Made by a program: the position numbers and the translations under genes | Assembly (NCBI RefSeq): GCF_004119455.1 | Contig: NZ_NRQT01000001.1 | Coordinates: 930,001-994,000 of the forward strand | Direction: 5' to 3' | From: Chryseobacterium sp. CH25 | Lineage (GTDB): Bacteria > Bacteroidota > Bacteroidia > Flavobacteriales > Weeksellaceae | Length of the DNA: 64,000 nt | Shown here: positions 9,101 through 16,487 of the stretch, piece by piece | Position numbering within the stretch: the first letter of the stretch is position 1 | Layout: every line of letters starts with the position of its first letter | Notes under the pieces: generated by a model | Told to the model about the DNA's origin: nothing | Database searches by the model: none | What the model saw: the letters and a program-made list of their open reading frames with translations, nothing else

Positions 9101-9240
9101 TTTAAACCATTAAGATTTTTAAGAGGATAAGAAGATTTAAGGAGAGCAGCTAAAGTTATTTGTTTAGCAACATCTTAAACTCTTCTTGGATGAAGCTTAA
9201 TTTTTCTTAAAATCTTCACTCTTCTTAATGGTTTGAAATT
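9101..9240. repeat. About 140-bp imperfect palindrome
   Basis: The outer arms AAACCATTAAGA (9104-9115) and TCTTAATGGTTT (9223-9234) are perfect complements. The inner sequences AAGATTTTTAAGAGG and TTTTTCTTAAAATCTT continue the symmetry imperfectly. The whole can fold into one long hairpin. It contains no coding region and no transposase remnant. Confidence 0.6.
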
Positions 9241-9440
9241 CTCATGTTTTTAAAACGCAAAGTTTTAAGATTAATAATGAAATATTTTAAGGAAGCTAAG
9301 AGGAATCAATTAGCATTGATTTGATGAAGCCAGCGTTTTATTTATCATGATTTTATCTCTCGCAGATTTCGCAGAAGTTTGTGAAAAATCTGTGTAATCT
9401 GTGTAATCTGTGGGAAACAATATCTAAATTGATATAAACA

Positions 9441-9468
9441 AACAGGCTGTCATTTCTGGCAGCCTGTT
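9441..9468. terminator. Terminator of the phosphatase gene (stem AACAGGCTG)
   Basis: AACAGGCTG and CAGCCTGTT form a perfect 9-bp stem with a 10-base loop. It lies 24 bases past the stop codon of the leftward gene ending at 9493. Sequence on both sides is T/A-rich, so it may work in both directions. Confidence 0.75.
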
Positions 9469-9492
9469 ACTTTTGTTATATTATGATCTTAG

Positions 9493-12240
9493 TTATTGAA
9501 TAATCAATTTTAAAGTAAATAGTTTTCTTGCGTGAACTTTTACAAAGTATACTCCTTTCGGAAGGTTTTCATTCACTAATGAGAAACGTTGGTTATGAAT
9601 ATTCTTTGATTCATACAGTAATTCTCCTGCTGCCGATACCAATTCTATTTTCTCAATTGGATAATCACTCTTAATGAACGTTGGTTCACCCGGCTTTGTA
9701 GGGTTTGGATACAGGATTACATTCTTTTCTGTACTTTTTGCCTCTTCTACTCCTAAAGATCCTGAGCTTACCTGGAACTGTACTCTGTTTGAAACTTCAG
9801 TATAAGAGTCGTTGGTAAACATCACCATATAATAGTTTCCTGGTGTGGTTGGTACTCCGTTTACATTTCCTGTAATCGTTTTATTACCCTGTGTCACTCC
9901 ATCAAAATAAGTATAAGAAACAAAATTATCATCCGGAGTCTGGATATTCTGAGGATAAATTCCCAGCCAGTCTTTAATGATTCCCGGAGAATCCGTCCAT
10001 GAAGCGGTAATATTTTCGCCTAATGAAAATACTGGTTTGTTGATCCATAGCTCAGTAACAATGTCTCCTACTTTAAAGAATACTTTTTCTCCGATTCCGT
10101 TATAACCGTCTTCCAGTAAGTACTGAGCATAGTAGTATCCTTTTGGAAGTCCTGTAAAATTAAGTGTTCCGGATGCTGTAGTTACGTAGCTCCATTTTAT
10201 AGAAGTTGTAGTTCCCGGAGTCTGTCCCATTTTATAAATCCCGATCCAGTCTTTCTGTAAACTTGGAGCATTTGTAAAATTGATGGTTACTGTTCCACCT
10301 ACCGGATACGTATCTGCTGTAGCCTGCAACTGTACTTTAGGACCTACATAAAAGCTTTTTCTTGATGTGATGTCTGTATATCCATTGTTCGCAAAGAATC
10401 CCGCAAAATATTGACCTTTATTAGGTAAACCATTATTGAAAGTAGCTGTTCCTGCTGTTTGTCCGTTAGTATAAACATAAGTTTGTGCAGTCACACCTCC
10501 TCCTGGTGTCTGTCCTTTTTTATAGAGTCCTACCCAATCCTGCTGATTTCCAGGGCCACCGGTAAACGTAGCAACAATAGGTTCATTTTGGGCATATTCC
10601 GTTTTATCTAAAGTAAATGTAGGATTTGAAACAACACTTCCAGTGATTTCAAACTGTTTTACATCACTCCAGTCACTCCACTCCAGATTTCTGTCTCTGT
10701 AACGGATTTTCACGTAATAAGTACCGTTCGGGATTGAATTTGCTGCTAGTGATGCTTTTGTAATGTCTACTCCTTCATTTAAATTCTTTGTTTTATCCGG
10801 GTTTCCGTTTCCATCTTTTCCGAACCAGTTTTCAAAATCGCGGTAAAATTCTTTTTCAATCACAGAGAAATCTGCGGCTTTACTGATTAAGAACTGAGTG
10901 GTATTTAAAAGTTCTCCGTTAGATGATGAGAAAGCGCTACCATTCAATGTTAAAGGAAGTGTAATTGGACCTGAAAATGTATTGGTAATGGATGGTTTTG
11001 CCGGCTTTGGCTGATTCTTATATCTGTGGAAAGAGTCTACCAGTTCATTACTTTTCTTGGTATATTTTCCACCAATAGAGTAACATTCTATATCTACTTT
11101 TCCGGTTGGAATATCCACCTCTACGATTTGATAGGTCCAATCCGTTAATGTTTTCTGAACATCATCAAAATCCTGTTCATTAGACATTCCCCAATACTGA
11201 TCCCAAGCTGTTCCTCCTGAAATAATCTGATAATTTGGGGTATTTTTCAACTGTCCTCTGTGGTATAAATGGTGGTGGGCTCCAACGTGCATCAGATATT
11301 TATCAGATGTTACCAAAAGCGGAACTGCATTGTTTCTTACCCATGTTGAAATATCCCCTACATACTGCTCTGCCTGATAAGGTCTGTGGCTTAATGAGAT
11401 GATCCAATCTACCGTAGGATCATTATTGGCTTCATTTAAAATCTGCTGAAGCCATATTTGCTGTGCAGATCCCGTATGCTCAGAACTTAAACTGATAAAC
11501 AGAACATTTCCTGCCTGCTGCGCATAATAATTCTCGTTTCCGGAAGTAATCCCTTTATACTTGATTTCATCGATATAGAAATGGGCATAATAAGAATTCA
11601 TCCCTAAGCTTCCATATGTTTCATGGTTTCCTACAGTAGTCTGAATAGGCAGATAAGGGGATAGTTTGATATTCTTTTTGAAGTGAACATTCTCGTAATG
11701 ATCCAGTGTTCCTACATCCACCTGATCTCCTACCATGAAAGTAAGGGCAATATTATCAGATGGATCTGAATTGGCTCCGAATTTTTCTTTCAATTTTTTA
11801 AAAGCATTCAGAGTAAGACTGTCATACCTCGGCTCTGCTTTGATCTGGTTATCTCCCATAATCAGGAAACGGATTTTTCCATTAGCTGTTACAGGTTGCC
11901 CTGGCAAAGGAAGTGTTCTGAAATTGTATACCGCAGATTCATTAGTTCCGGTTTTAATCTTATAATAATACTTGGTATTTGGTTGCAGGTTGGCAATTTT
12001 TGCTGTGTGATAATAGTAGTTATTGTTGTAACCTGTATCTGAAAAGATGTTGGTAGTACCGGTTACCGTTACATTCAGATTGTTTGGGGAATCTCCGTAA
12101 ATTACGGTTGTTTCGTTATCGGAAGCAGTCTTCCAATTGACAATCATGGAATTCGGAGTAGGGTTTTGCAGATATGGGAACAAAACCTGCCCGAATGCCA
12201 TTTGAGCCACGAAACAAAAAAAGAAGAAATAGTGTTTCAT
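9493..12240 (-). CDS. Purple acid phosphatase-like metallophosphoesterase, T9SS substrate
   Basis: The 915-aa secreted protein has a signal peptide, a fibronectin-like purple acid phosphatase N-domain (about residues 20-110), and a calcineurin-type metallophosphoesterase domain (about 120-340). Metal-ligand motifs are MGDNQ, VGDQVD, GNHETYG, SLSHRPYQ and HVGAHHHLYHRG. Three to four Ig-like domains follow, with repeated motifs of the type DWIGIYKMGQTPG. A C-terminal T9SS type A sorting domain starts near residue 840 (LYPNPTKPGEPTF... ending KLFTLKLIIQ). The enzyme probably hydrolyses phosphomonoesters outside the cell. It is a monocistronic gene with its own -7 box and a terminator-like hairpin in the leader (12297-12318). 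Confidence 0.9.
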   Translation of the reverse strand: MKHYFFFFCFVAQMAFGQVLFPYLQNPTPNSMIVNWKTASDNETTVIYGDSPNNLNVTVTGTTNIFSDTGYNNNYYYHTAKIANLQPNTKYYYKIKTGTNESAVYNFRTLPLPGQPVTANGKIRFLIMGDNQIKAEPRYDSLTLNAFKKLKEKFGANSDPSDNIALTFMVGDQVDVGTLDHYENVHFKKNIKLSPYLPIQTTVGNHETYGSLGMNSYYAHFYIDEIKYKGITSGNENYYAQQAGNVLFISLSSEHTGSAQQIWLQQILNEANNDPTVDWIISLSHRPYQAEQYVGDISTWVRNNAVPLLVTSDKYLMHVGAHHHLYHRGQLKNTPNYQIISGGTAWDQYWGMSNEQDFDDVQKTLTDWTYQIVEVDIPTGKVDIECYSIGGKYTKKSNELVDSFHRYKNQPKPAKPSITNTFSGPITLPLTLNGSAFSSSNGELLNTTQFLISKAADFSVIEKEFYRDFENWFGKDGNGNPDKTKNLNEGVDITKASLAANSIPNGTYYVKIRYRDRNLEWSDWSDVKQFEITGSVVSNPTFTLDKTEYAQNEPIVATFTGGPGNQQDWVGLYKKGQTPGGGVTAQTYVYTNGQTAGTATFNNGLPNKGQYFAGFFANNGYTDITSRKSFYVGPKVQLQATADTYPVGGTVTINFTNAPSLQKDWIGIYKMGQTPGTTTSIKWSYVTTASGTLNFTGLPKGYYYAQYLLEDGYNGIGEKVFFKVGDIVTELWINKPVFSLGENITASWTDSPGIIKDWLGIYPQNIQTPDDNFVSYTYFDGVTQGNKTITGNVNGVPTTPGNYYMVMFTNDSYTEVSNRVQFQVSSGSLGVEEAKSTEKNVILYPNPTKPGEPTFIKSDYPIEKIELVSAAGELLYESKNIHNQRFSLVNENLPKGVYFVKVHARKLFTLKLIIQ

Positions 12241-12296
12241 AATCGCTTAATTTTAAAATGACATATAGAGTTTTAATTTGTGAATCAATAATTTAA

Positions 12297-12334
12297 AAAA
12301 ATCAGTCCTCTGATTTTTATTTCGGGCAAAAGTA
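12297..12334 (-). promoter_or_regulatory. -7 box and 5' leader hairpin of the phosphatase gene
   Basis: On the minus strand TACTTTTG (12327-12334) fits the -7 consensus. Just downstream, AAAAATCAG and CTGATTTTT (arms 12310-12318 and 12297-12305) form a perfect 9-bp stem with a 4-base loop and a T-run, before the ATG at 12240. This looks like an intrinsic terminator or attenuator at the very start of the transcript. No -33 TTG is seen. Confidence 0.45.
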
Positions 12335-12434
12335 GATGTCCCATATAAACTCTGTCTGATGGAATCTTAAAGAATCTGTTAATTTTTTGATGAAATCTGA
12401 ATGGAAAAATTATAGTTTTTAACACATTAAATAT

Positions 12435-12466
12435 TTGGTGTATTCAAAAACTATTTTGTACATTTG
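12435..12466 (+). promoter_or_regulatory. Promoter of rplS
   Basis: TTG at 12435-12437, a 21-base spacer and TACATTTG at 12459-12466 match the Bacteroidota consensus well. Transcription would start near 12473, leaving a leader of about 63 bases. Confidence 0.75.
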
Positions 12467-12472
12467 CAACCT

Positions 12473-12535
12473 GTTATTCAACCTCTGACGATAAACGTGT
12501 AAGTTGCTTAGCTTTAACATTTTATTTTATTAATA
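12473..12535 (+). promoter_or_regulatory. rplS 5' leader, possible ribosomal-protein autoregulatory site
   Basis: The leader between the predicted start and the ATG contains ACGATAAACGT and TAAGTTGCTTA, two small dyads that could form short hairpins. Leaders of L19 genes bind L19 in some bacteria. Whether this one matches a described flavobacterial L19 leader needs a covariance-model search. Confidence 0.3.
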
Positions 12536-12892
12536 ATGGATTTATTAAAGTACGTACAAGACAAGTACATTGCGAAAAAAGAATTCCCTGAATTCAAAGC
12601 AGGTGATACAATTACTGTGTATTACGAAATTAAAGAAGGACAAAAGACTAGAACTCAGTTCTTCAAAGGGACAGTTATCCAATTAAGAGGTACTGGTTCT
12701 ACAAAAACTTTCACAATCAGAAAAATGTCTGGTGATGTAGGTGTAGAAAGAGTATTCCCTATCAACATGCCTGCACTTCAAAAAATCGAGGTTGACAGAA
12801 GAGGTAGAGTTAGAAGAGCTAGAATCTACTACTTCAGAGATCTTAGAGGTAAAAAAGCGAGAATTAAAGACGCTGCTTACAAGAAGAAATAA
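12536..12892 (+). CDS. rplS: 50S ribosomal protein L19
   Basis: The 118-aa product is full length for bacterial L19, which sits at the 30S-50S interface. Recognisable segments are FKAGDTITVYYEIKEGQKTR, QFFKGTVIQLRG, KTFTIRKMSGDVGVERVFP and the basic tail KIEVDRRGRVRRARIYYFRD followed by LRGKKARIKD. It has its own promoter and a strong terminator, so it is a single-gene unit. It is not linked here to trmD, rimM or rpsP, its common partners in other phyla. Confidence 0.97.
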   Translation: MDLLKYVQDKYIAKKEFPEFKAGDTITVYYEIKEGQKTRTQFFKGTVIQLRGTGSTKTFTIRKMSGDVGVERVFPINMPALQKIEVDRRGRVRRARIYYFRDLRGKKARIKDAAYKKK

Positions 12893-12912
12893 TTCAGACA
12901 ACAATAAATGCA

Positions 12913-12950
12913 AAAGGAAGCTGTTTACTCGTAAACAGCTTCCTTTTTTT
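12913..12950 (+). terminator. Terminator of rplS
   Basis: AAAGGAAGCTGTTTAC and GTAAACAGCTTCCTTT form a perfect 16-bp stem with a very short loop, followed by T7. It is the strongest terminator in the window. Confidence 0.92.
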
Positions 12951-12970
12951 ATAAGTAATGCTTATTTATA

Positions 12971-13185
12971 CTTTTGTCTTGAAATCGAAGATTCGACGTA
13001 GTCAAACAAAAGTATACAAAAGTTCAAGACTGGAATTATCCACTAAAAATGTCAATGTACTCCTAAAATTTCCAAACTCGCATGGATCATCTGGTACTTC
13101 TTCGATTCAAAAGAGAACCCATGCTCAGACAGTGGAAATTTTTTAACGGATTACATTGACATTTTCTTAACGCTCCTAATTCCTA
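12971..13185. repeat. Structured intergenic element, copy B (perfect nested stems)
   Basis: It shares the ordered conserved blocks of copy A (2856-3055). All three nested stems are perfect: the outer 14 bp, AAAATGTCAATGTA at 13046-13059 with 13152-13165; the middle 9 bp, AAAATTTCC at 13065-13073 with 13134-13142; and the inner GCATGG/CCATGC at 13080-13085 and 13119-13124. AAACTCG and CTCAGACAG lie at the junctions. The stem sequences are entirely different from copy A. Confidence 0.75.
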
Positions 13186-13322
13186 GGTCAGTCAAAATTC
13201 CGTTTACATCTACCATTAAGATCTGTGAAAATCTGCGCTATCTGTGGGAAATAATATGAGTAATAAATAATGAGCAATAAGTAATACTATTTACGGATAT
13301 ATCCCTATTAATTCATAGTATG

Positions 13323-13769
13323 CTATTTTGCTTTGTATGGAGTACCTGTTCCGGTTTCCAGGAAGAGTTTCAGGCTGCCGAGGAACTGTACCCAACCATT
13401 AGAACAGATATCATAACACTCAATATTCGGGCTTAAGCCGAGGTGGGTAACTTTTATTTGAATGTTTTCTCCATCTGGCTCTATTTCCCAAACGATGGTT
13501 GTCCCGATCCATTCAGTCTGATTCTTTAATTCAGGAAGAGCAATTAATGAGTCTTCTACATACCAGATTACTTTTGTATCAGGGATCGCTTCTTTCACCT
13601 TCATTGTTTTGTAAATATCTGCTCCGAATCTTATAGTGAATACATCTCCTATCTGTGCGGAAGCTCCTTCAAACATATCAGTCCACCAAAACGGAATCTG
13701 ATGAGTTAAAGATTGATAAGCTTTATTTACAGTGGTTTTTACTTCTATTGTATTGGTGTAATTGTTCAT
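13323..13769 (-). CDS. SRPBCC (START-like) family protein
   Basis: The 148-aa protein has the helix-grip fold signature of the SRPBCC/AHSA1 group: an N-terminal strand with VKTTVNKAYQSLTHQIPFWW, the segment GASAQIGDVFTIRFG, a central WEIEPDGENIQIKVTHLG strand pair and a C-terminal helix with WVQFLGSLKLFLETG. Such proteins bind hydrophobic ligands or act in stress responses, and no substrate can be given. The frame is open back to 13868, but MNNYTNTIEVKTTV at 13769 is the expected domain start. It follows the AraC gene on the same strand, about 200 bases away across a G-rich palindrome, so co-transcription is doubtful. Confidence 0.82.
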   Translation of the reverse strand: MNNYTNTIEVKTTVNKAYQSLTHQIPFWWTDMFEGASAQIGDVFTIRFGADIYKTMKVKEAIPDTKVIWYVEDSLIALPELKNQTEWIGTTIVWEIEPDGENIQIKVTHLGLSPNIECYDICSNGWVQFLGSLKLFLETGTGTPYKAK

Positions 13770-13863
13770 GGTATCTATTTTAGTTTGCCTATACAATTTT
13801 ATAGAAATTAATTGGCAATGGGCTTTGCATAAGACAAGAAATGGATTGAAAGGTAATAGTTTA

Positions 13864-13915
13864 ACCACCCCGTCAAAAATTATTGAATTTTTGCCACCCC
13901 TCCGGAGGAGGGGAA
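13864..13915. repeat. Palindromic intergenic element with CCCCTCC/GGAGGGG stem
   Basis: CCCCTCC (13897-13903) and GGAGGGG (13907-13913) form a 7-bp GC stem. It is preceded by a second dyad, TCAAAAATT and AATTTTTG (13873-13893). The sequence is unusually GC-rich for the surroundings. It lies between the AraC and SRPBCC genes and may act as a terminator for the former. Confidence 0.55.
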
Positions 13916-13965
13916 TGTTCAGTCCTTCAACTGGAGTATTTGTTTGGGATAGATGGTAAGTAGGT

Positions 13966-14748
13966 TTATTCGTTTTTTATGAGGTATTGAAATGGTGTGG
14001 ATCCTGTATGTCTTTTAAAAAATTCAATAAAAGCACTGTCTGAGGAGAAGTCTAAAATATGAGACACCTCTCCTATTGAGTTTCCATCTACTAAAAGTTC
14101 TATAGATCGCTGAAGACGCCATTGCTGCCTCCATTCCTGATAAGAAAGTCCGGTTTCTTTTTTAAAAATACGGGTGATTGTTTTTTCAACGGCACTGGTT
14201 TGTTCTGCCAGGTTTTTCAGCATAGGTGGCAGGGAATTTCTTGTTGTCCACTCTTCTACTATTCTTTTAAAACGTCTGTCAATGGGCATTTTAAGTTCTA
14301 ACTTTTCTTCAGGAGCCTTCACTATTTCATCCCAGAATACATTTAATATATTTTTCTGATCAGGATTCAAGACAGTCCATTCCCAGAAGCATATTCTTTC
14401 AATAATTTCTTTTAGCAGAAGGTTTACGTGAAGAACCTTAAGACTGGATTTCATATACTTTTCTGCATATTCACTGTCAAAATAAATAGATCTGTAAGCC
14501 ACAACGTTACGGAAATTCACCCGGTGGTTTTCATTGGCCGGTATCCACAACATTCTGAATGGTGGCAATACAAACTGGCGATCGGAAGTGGTTACCGTCA
14601 TACAGCCTGAAGGAGCATAAAGAAGTTGAGCTTTAGTTTTATGGCTATGAAAACCGGAGTCGTGCATAACCATATCAGAAGCTATTCCAATTACTTTTTC
14701 CTTAAGAGCATCAGCATTAAATTCTTCGCTCTGCTTTAATACAGCCAT
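13966..14748 (-). CDS. AraC-family transcriptional regulator with N-terminal cupin
   Basis: The 260-aa protein has an N-terminal cupin-like effector domain (about residues 30-110, HSHKTKAQLLYAPSGCMTV, then PPFRMLWIPANENHRV). The C-terminal AraC double helix-turn-helix covers about 160-258 and includes ITRIFKKETGLSYQEWRQQW, SIGEVSHILDFSSDSAFIEF and the final FKRHTGSTPFQYL. It is divergent from an efflux-pump gene with only 75 bases between the starts, the classical arrangement for a regulator that controls the neighbouring transporter. That regulatory link is an inference from layout. Confidence 0.9.
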   Translation of the reverse strand: MAVLKQSEEFNADALKEKVIGIASDMVMHDSGFHSHKTKAQLLYAPSGCMTVTTSDRQFVLPPFRMLWIPANENHRVNFRNVVAYRSIYFDSEYAEKYMKSSLKVLHVNLLLKEIIERICFWEWTVLNPDQKNILNVFWDEIVKAPEEKLELKMPIDRRFKRIVEEWTTRNSLPPMLKNLAEQTSAVEKTITRIFKKETGLSYQEWRQQWRLQRSIELLVDGNSIGEVSHILDFSSDSAFIEFFKRHTGSTPFQYLIKNE

Positions 14749-14823
14749 GTCTTATTTTTGATATTTTTTGTTTTTATATCATTATAAATATACATTGAAA
14801 TTTTCAAAACTTTGCAGAAAAAA

Positions 14824-15972
14824 ATGAAAAAGACAAATCCGCTTTGGCTATTGACGGTATTGGTAATGCTTCCTCAGTTTGTGGAAACCATTTACAGTCC
14901 TGTTTTACCAATGGTTCAGGAAAAATTTGGAGTGAATGAAGAATCTACCACCTTAACGATAAGCCTGTATTTTATCGCTTTTGCTTTGGGAGTGGCATTT
15001 TGGGGTGTACAATGCGATAGGATTGGAAGAAAAAAGTCATTAGAATATGGGCTGATTACCTATGGAATTGGAACTTTTGCTGCTATTTTCGCTCCTAGTT
15101 TTATGATTTTACTTGCTGCCAGGATTGTTTCTGCTTTTGGTATTTCTGTAGGCTCTATTGTTACCCAGACGATTCTGCGTGATACTTATGACAAGGACCA
15201 TATCAGTAAGGTATTTTCGTGGATCGGGATTGGTTTATCCATCAGTCCGATTATCGGAATGAGCACAGGTTCGGTTCTTGCTTCTTCAGCGGGTCATCAA
15301 GGGGTTTTTATCACTTTGTATCTGATAGCAGTCGTATTTTATATTCTTTCCAGAAGAAATGTTTCTGAAACCCATCATTCCGGAAAAGAAATCAATTTAC
15401 AGTTTCTGTTTGGTTTATTGAAACGAATGCTCAGAGACCGCGACATTATCAAATGTTGTTTATTGGTTATGAGTTTTAATGTTTTGCTGTTTTCCTATTA
15501 TTCTCTGGCACCTTTTATTTTTAAAGAACAACAGTATTCATCCTATGTTTTTGGATACAGCAGTATTATTTTGGCTGCAGGAACTTTTGTGGGGGCCAAA
15601 CTGAATAGATTTCTACTTTTAAGAAATATAGCTCCTAATATTTTAGTTATTGCAAGTGTAGTAGGATCATTTGTTGCTTCTGCTTTTGTGTGGATATTAA
15701 GCGGATGTGGAATTTATTTTCTGATTCCTTACTTCTTTATCGTGATGGCTTTCAGTATGGCTATTCCGAATATTCTGAGCACTGCATTAATCCATTATAA
15801 AAATGAAACCGGAAGTGCGGGAGCCCTGCTGGGACTTATTTATTATGTATTGATAGGAAGTGGTTTGGTAAGTATAGGTTTTATTCAGAATCTGGGAATT
15901 TCATGTGTTATTTTTTCAGGGATTGGGGTCATTACTTTACTGGCATTCAAATCAAAAGAAAAAACCGTTTAA
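14824..15972 (+). CDS. MFS efflux transporter, Bcr/CflA type
   Basis: The 382-aa membrane protein has about 12 hydrophobic helices. The N-terminal motif FVETIYSPVLPMVQEKFGV and the loop WGVQCDRIGRKKSLEYG (the MFS motif A between helices 2 and 3) match the Bcr/CflA drug-resistance branch. The frame opens at a TTG at 14812, but ATG at 14824 (MKKTNPLWLLTV) is the likely start. AAACTTTG at 14807-14814 resembles a -7 box, which would make the transcript nearly leaderless. It is divergent from an AraC regulator. The stop codon lies inside a terminator hairpin shared with the converging DUF3592 gene. Confidence 0.88.
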   Translation: MKKTNPLWLLTVLVMLPQFVETIYSPVLPMVQEKFGVNEESTTLTISLYFIAFALGVAFWGVQCDRIGRKKSLEYGLITYGIGTFAAIFAPSFMILLAARIVSAFGISVGSIVTQTILRDTYDKDHISKVFSWIGIGLSISPIIGMSTGSVLASSAGHQGVFITLYLIAVVFYILSRRNVSETHHSGKEINLQFLFGLLKRMLRDRDIIKCCLLVMSFNVLLFSYYSLAPFIFKEQQYSSYVFGYSSIILAAGTFVGAKLNRFLLLRNIAPNILVIASVVGSFVASAFVWILSGCGIYFLIPYFFIVMAFSMAIPNILSTALIHYKNETGSAGALLGLIYYVLIGSGLVSIGFIQNLGISCVIFSGIGVITLLAFKSKEKTV

Positions 15973-15989
15973 GTTATAAACGGTTTTTT
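15959..15989. terminator. Bidirectional terminator containing both stop codons
   Basis: AAAAAACCGTTTA (15959-15971) and TAAACGGTTTTTT (15977-15989) form a perfect 13-bp stem with loop AGTTA. The plus-strand stop TAA (15970-15972) and the minus-strand stop (15969-15971) both lie at the top of the left arm, so each gene's last codons form one arm of the hairpin. Confidence 0.88.
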
Positions 15990-16487
15990 CTTTTTTAATG
16001 TTCCAATGTAATATATTAGAACAAGCAATCCAATTATTAATGGGATCATGTGAAGACACAGAAATATAAATGGACTGAACCAAAGATTCCAAAACCCACC
16101 AAGAATGGCTTTGGAAGGATCTTTTTTATCAAAATACACAGTTATATCATTGGACCATTCTTTGCTGTTACTGCTATAATCAGCATAAAGAATATACGAA
16201 TGATTGGAAGAATCATAATAAGTGATAACCGGAGAATACATTTTGGTATAATTAATCTCGTCACCATCCTTCGACCAGCTTTCTTTATACCCCGTAATCC
16301 TTGCTTCCGTTTTTACTCCATCAGATACTAATTTGATATGTCTGTACAATTTACTACCATTGTAATAGACTCCTCCAGCCCCCATTGCCAGGAATAAAAG
16401 TGTAAATATAGTAGCGAGAATAACGATTACACGATTATCTCTTTTTTTGTCTATTCTGTATTGATTTACCGCATCATTTCTTTTCAT
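15969..16487 (-). CDS. DUF3592 membrane protein, island copy 1
   Basis: The 172-aa protein has one hydrophobic helix near residues 21-43, an extracytoplasmic domain, and a C-terminal membrane segment (WFSPFIFLCLHMIPLIIGLL). The middle contains DGVKTEARITGYKES, YSPVITYYDSSNHSYILYAD and SNSKEWSNDITVYFDKKDPS, features of DUF3592. It is clearly paralogous to the protein at 18363-18845, sharing the block YADYSSNSKEWSN and GGFW-LWFSPFI. It overlaps the preceding lipoprotein gene by 14 bases, so they are translationally coupled. The function is unknown. Its place in the effector island suggests immunity or envelope protection, which is an inference only. Confidence 0.8.
   Translation of the reverse strand: MKRNDAVNQYRIDKKRDNRVIVILATIFTLLFLAMGAGGVYYNGSKLYRHIKLVSDGVKTEARITGYKESWSKDGDEINYTKMYSPVITYYDSSNHSYILYADYSSNSKEWSNDITVYFDKKDPSKAILGGFWNLWFSPFIFLCLHMIPLIIGLLVLIYYIGTLKKKKPFIT

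Larger units (their letters stand above)
8969..9492. other. 524-bp gene-free stretch of nested inverted repeats
   Basis: No gene is supported. The stretch holds a terminator (8999-9029), a TTTCCCGCAGATCAC...GCAGATGTTTGTGG repeat unit (9059-9097), a long imperfect palindrome (9101-9240), a second dyad TAAAACGC/GCGTTTTA (9251-9258 and 9333-9340), another CTCGCAGATTTCGCAGAAG...AATCTGTGGGAAA unit (9359-9416), and a strong terminator (9441-9468). Confidence 0.7.
12893..13322. other. 430-bp gene-free stretch after rplS
   Basis: It holds the rplS terminator, structured element copy B (12971-13185), an ATCTGTGAAAATCTGCG...CTGTGGGAAA repeat unit (13219-13250), and an AT-rich stretch up to the SRPBCC stop codon. 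I see no supported gene. Confidence 0.7.

Noticed and set aside
12792..13146. Plus-strand frames after and inside the rplS end
   Set aside because: One overlaps rplS out of frame, and the other covers structured element copy B. Neither has a promoter or RBS.
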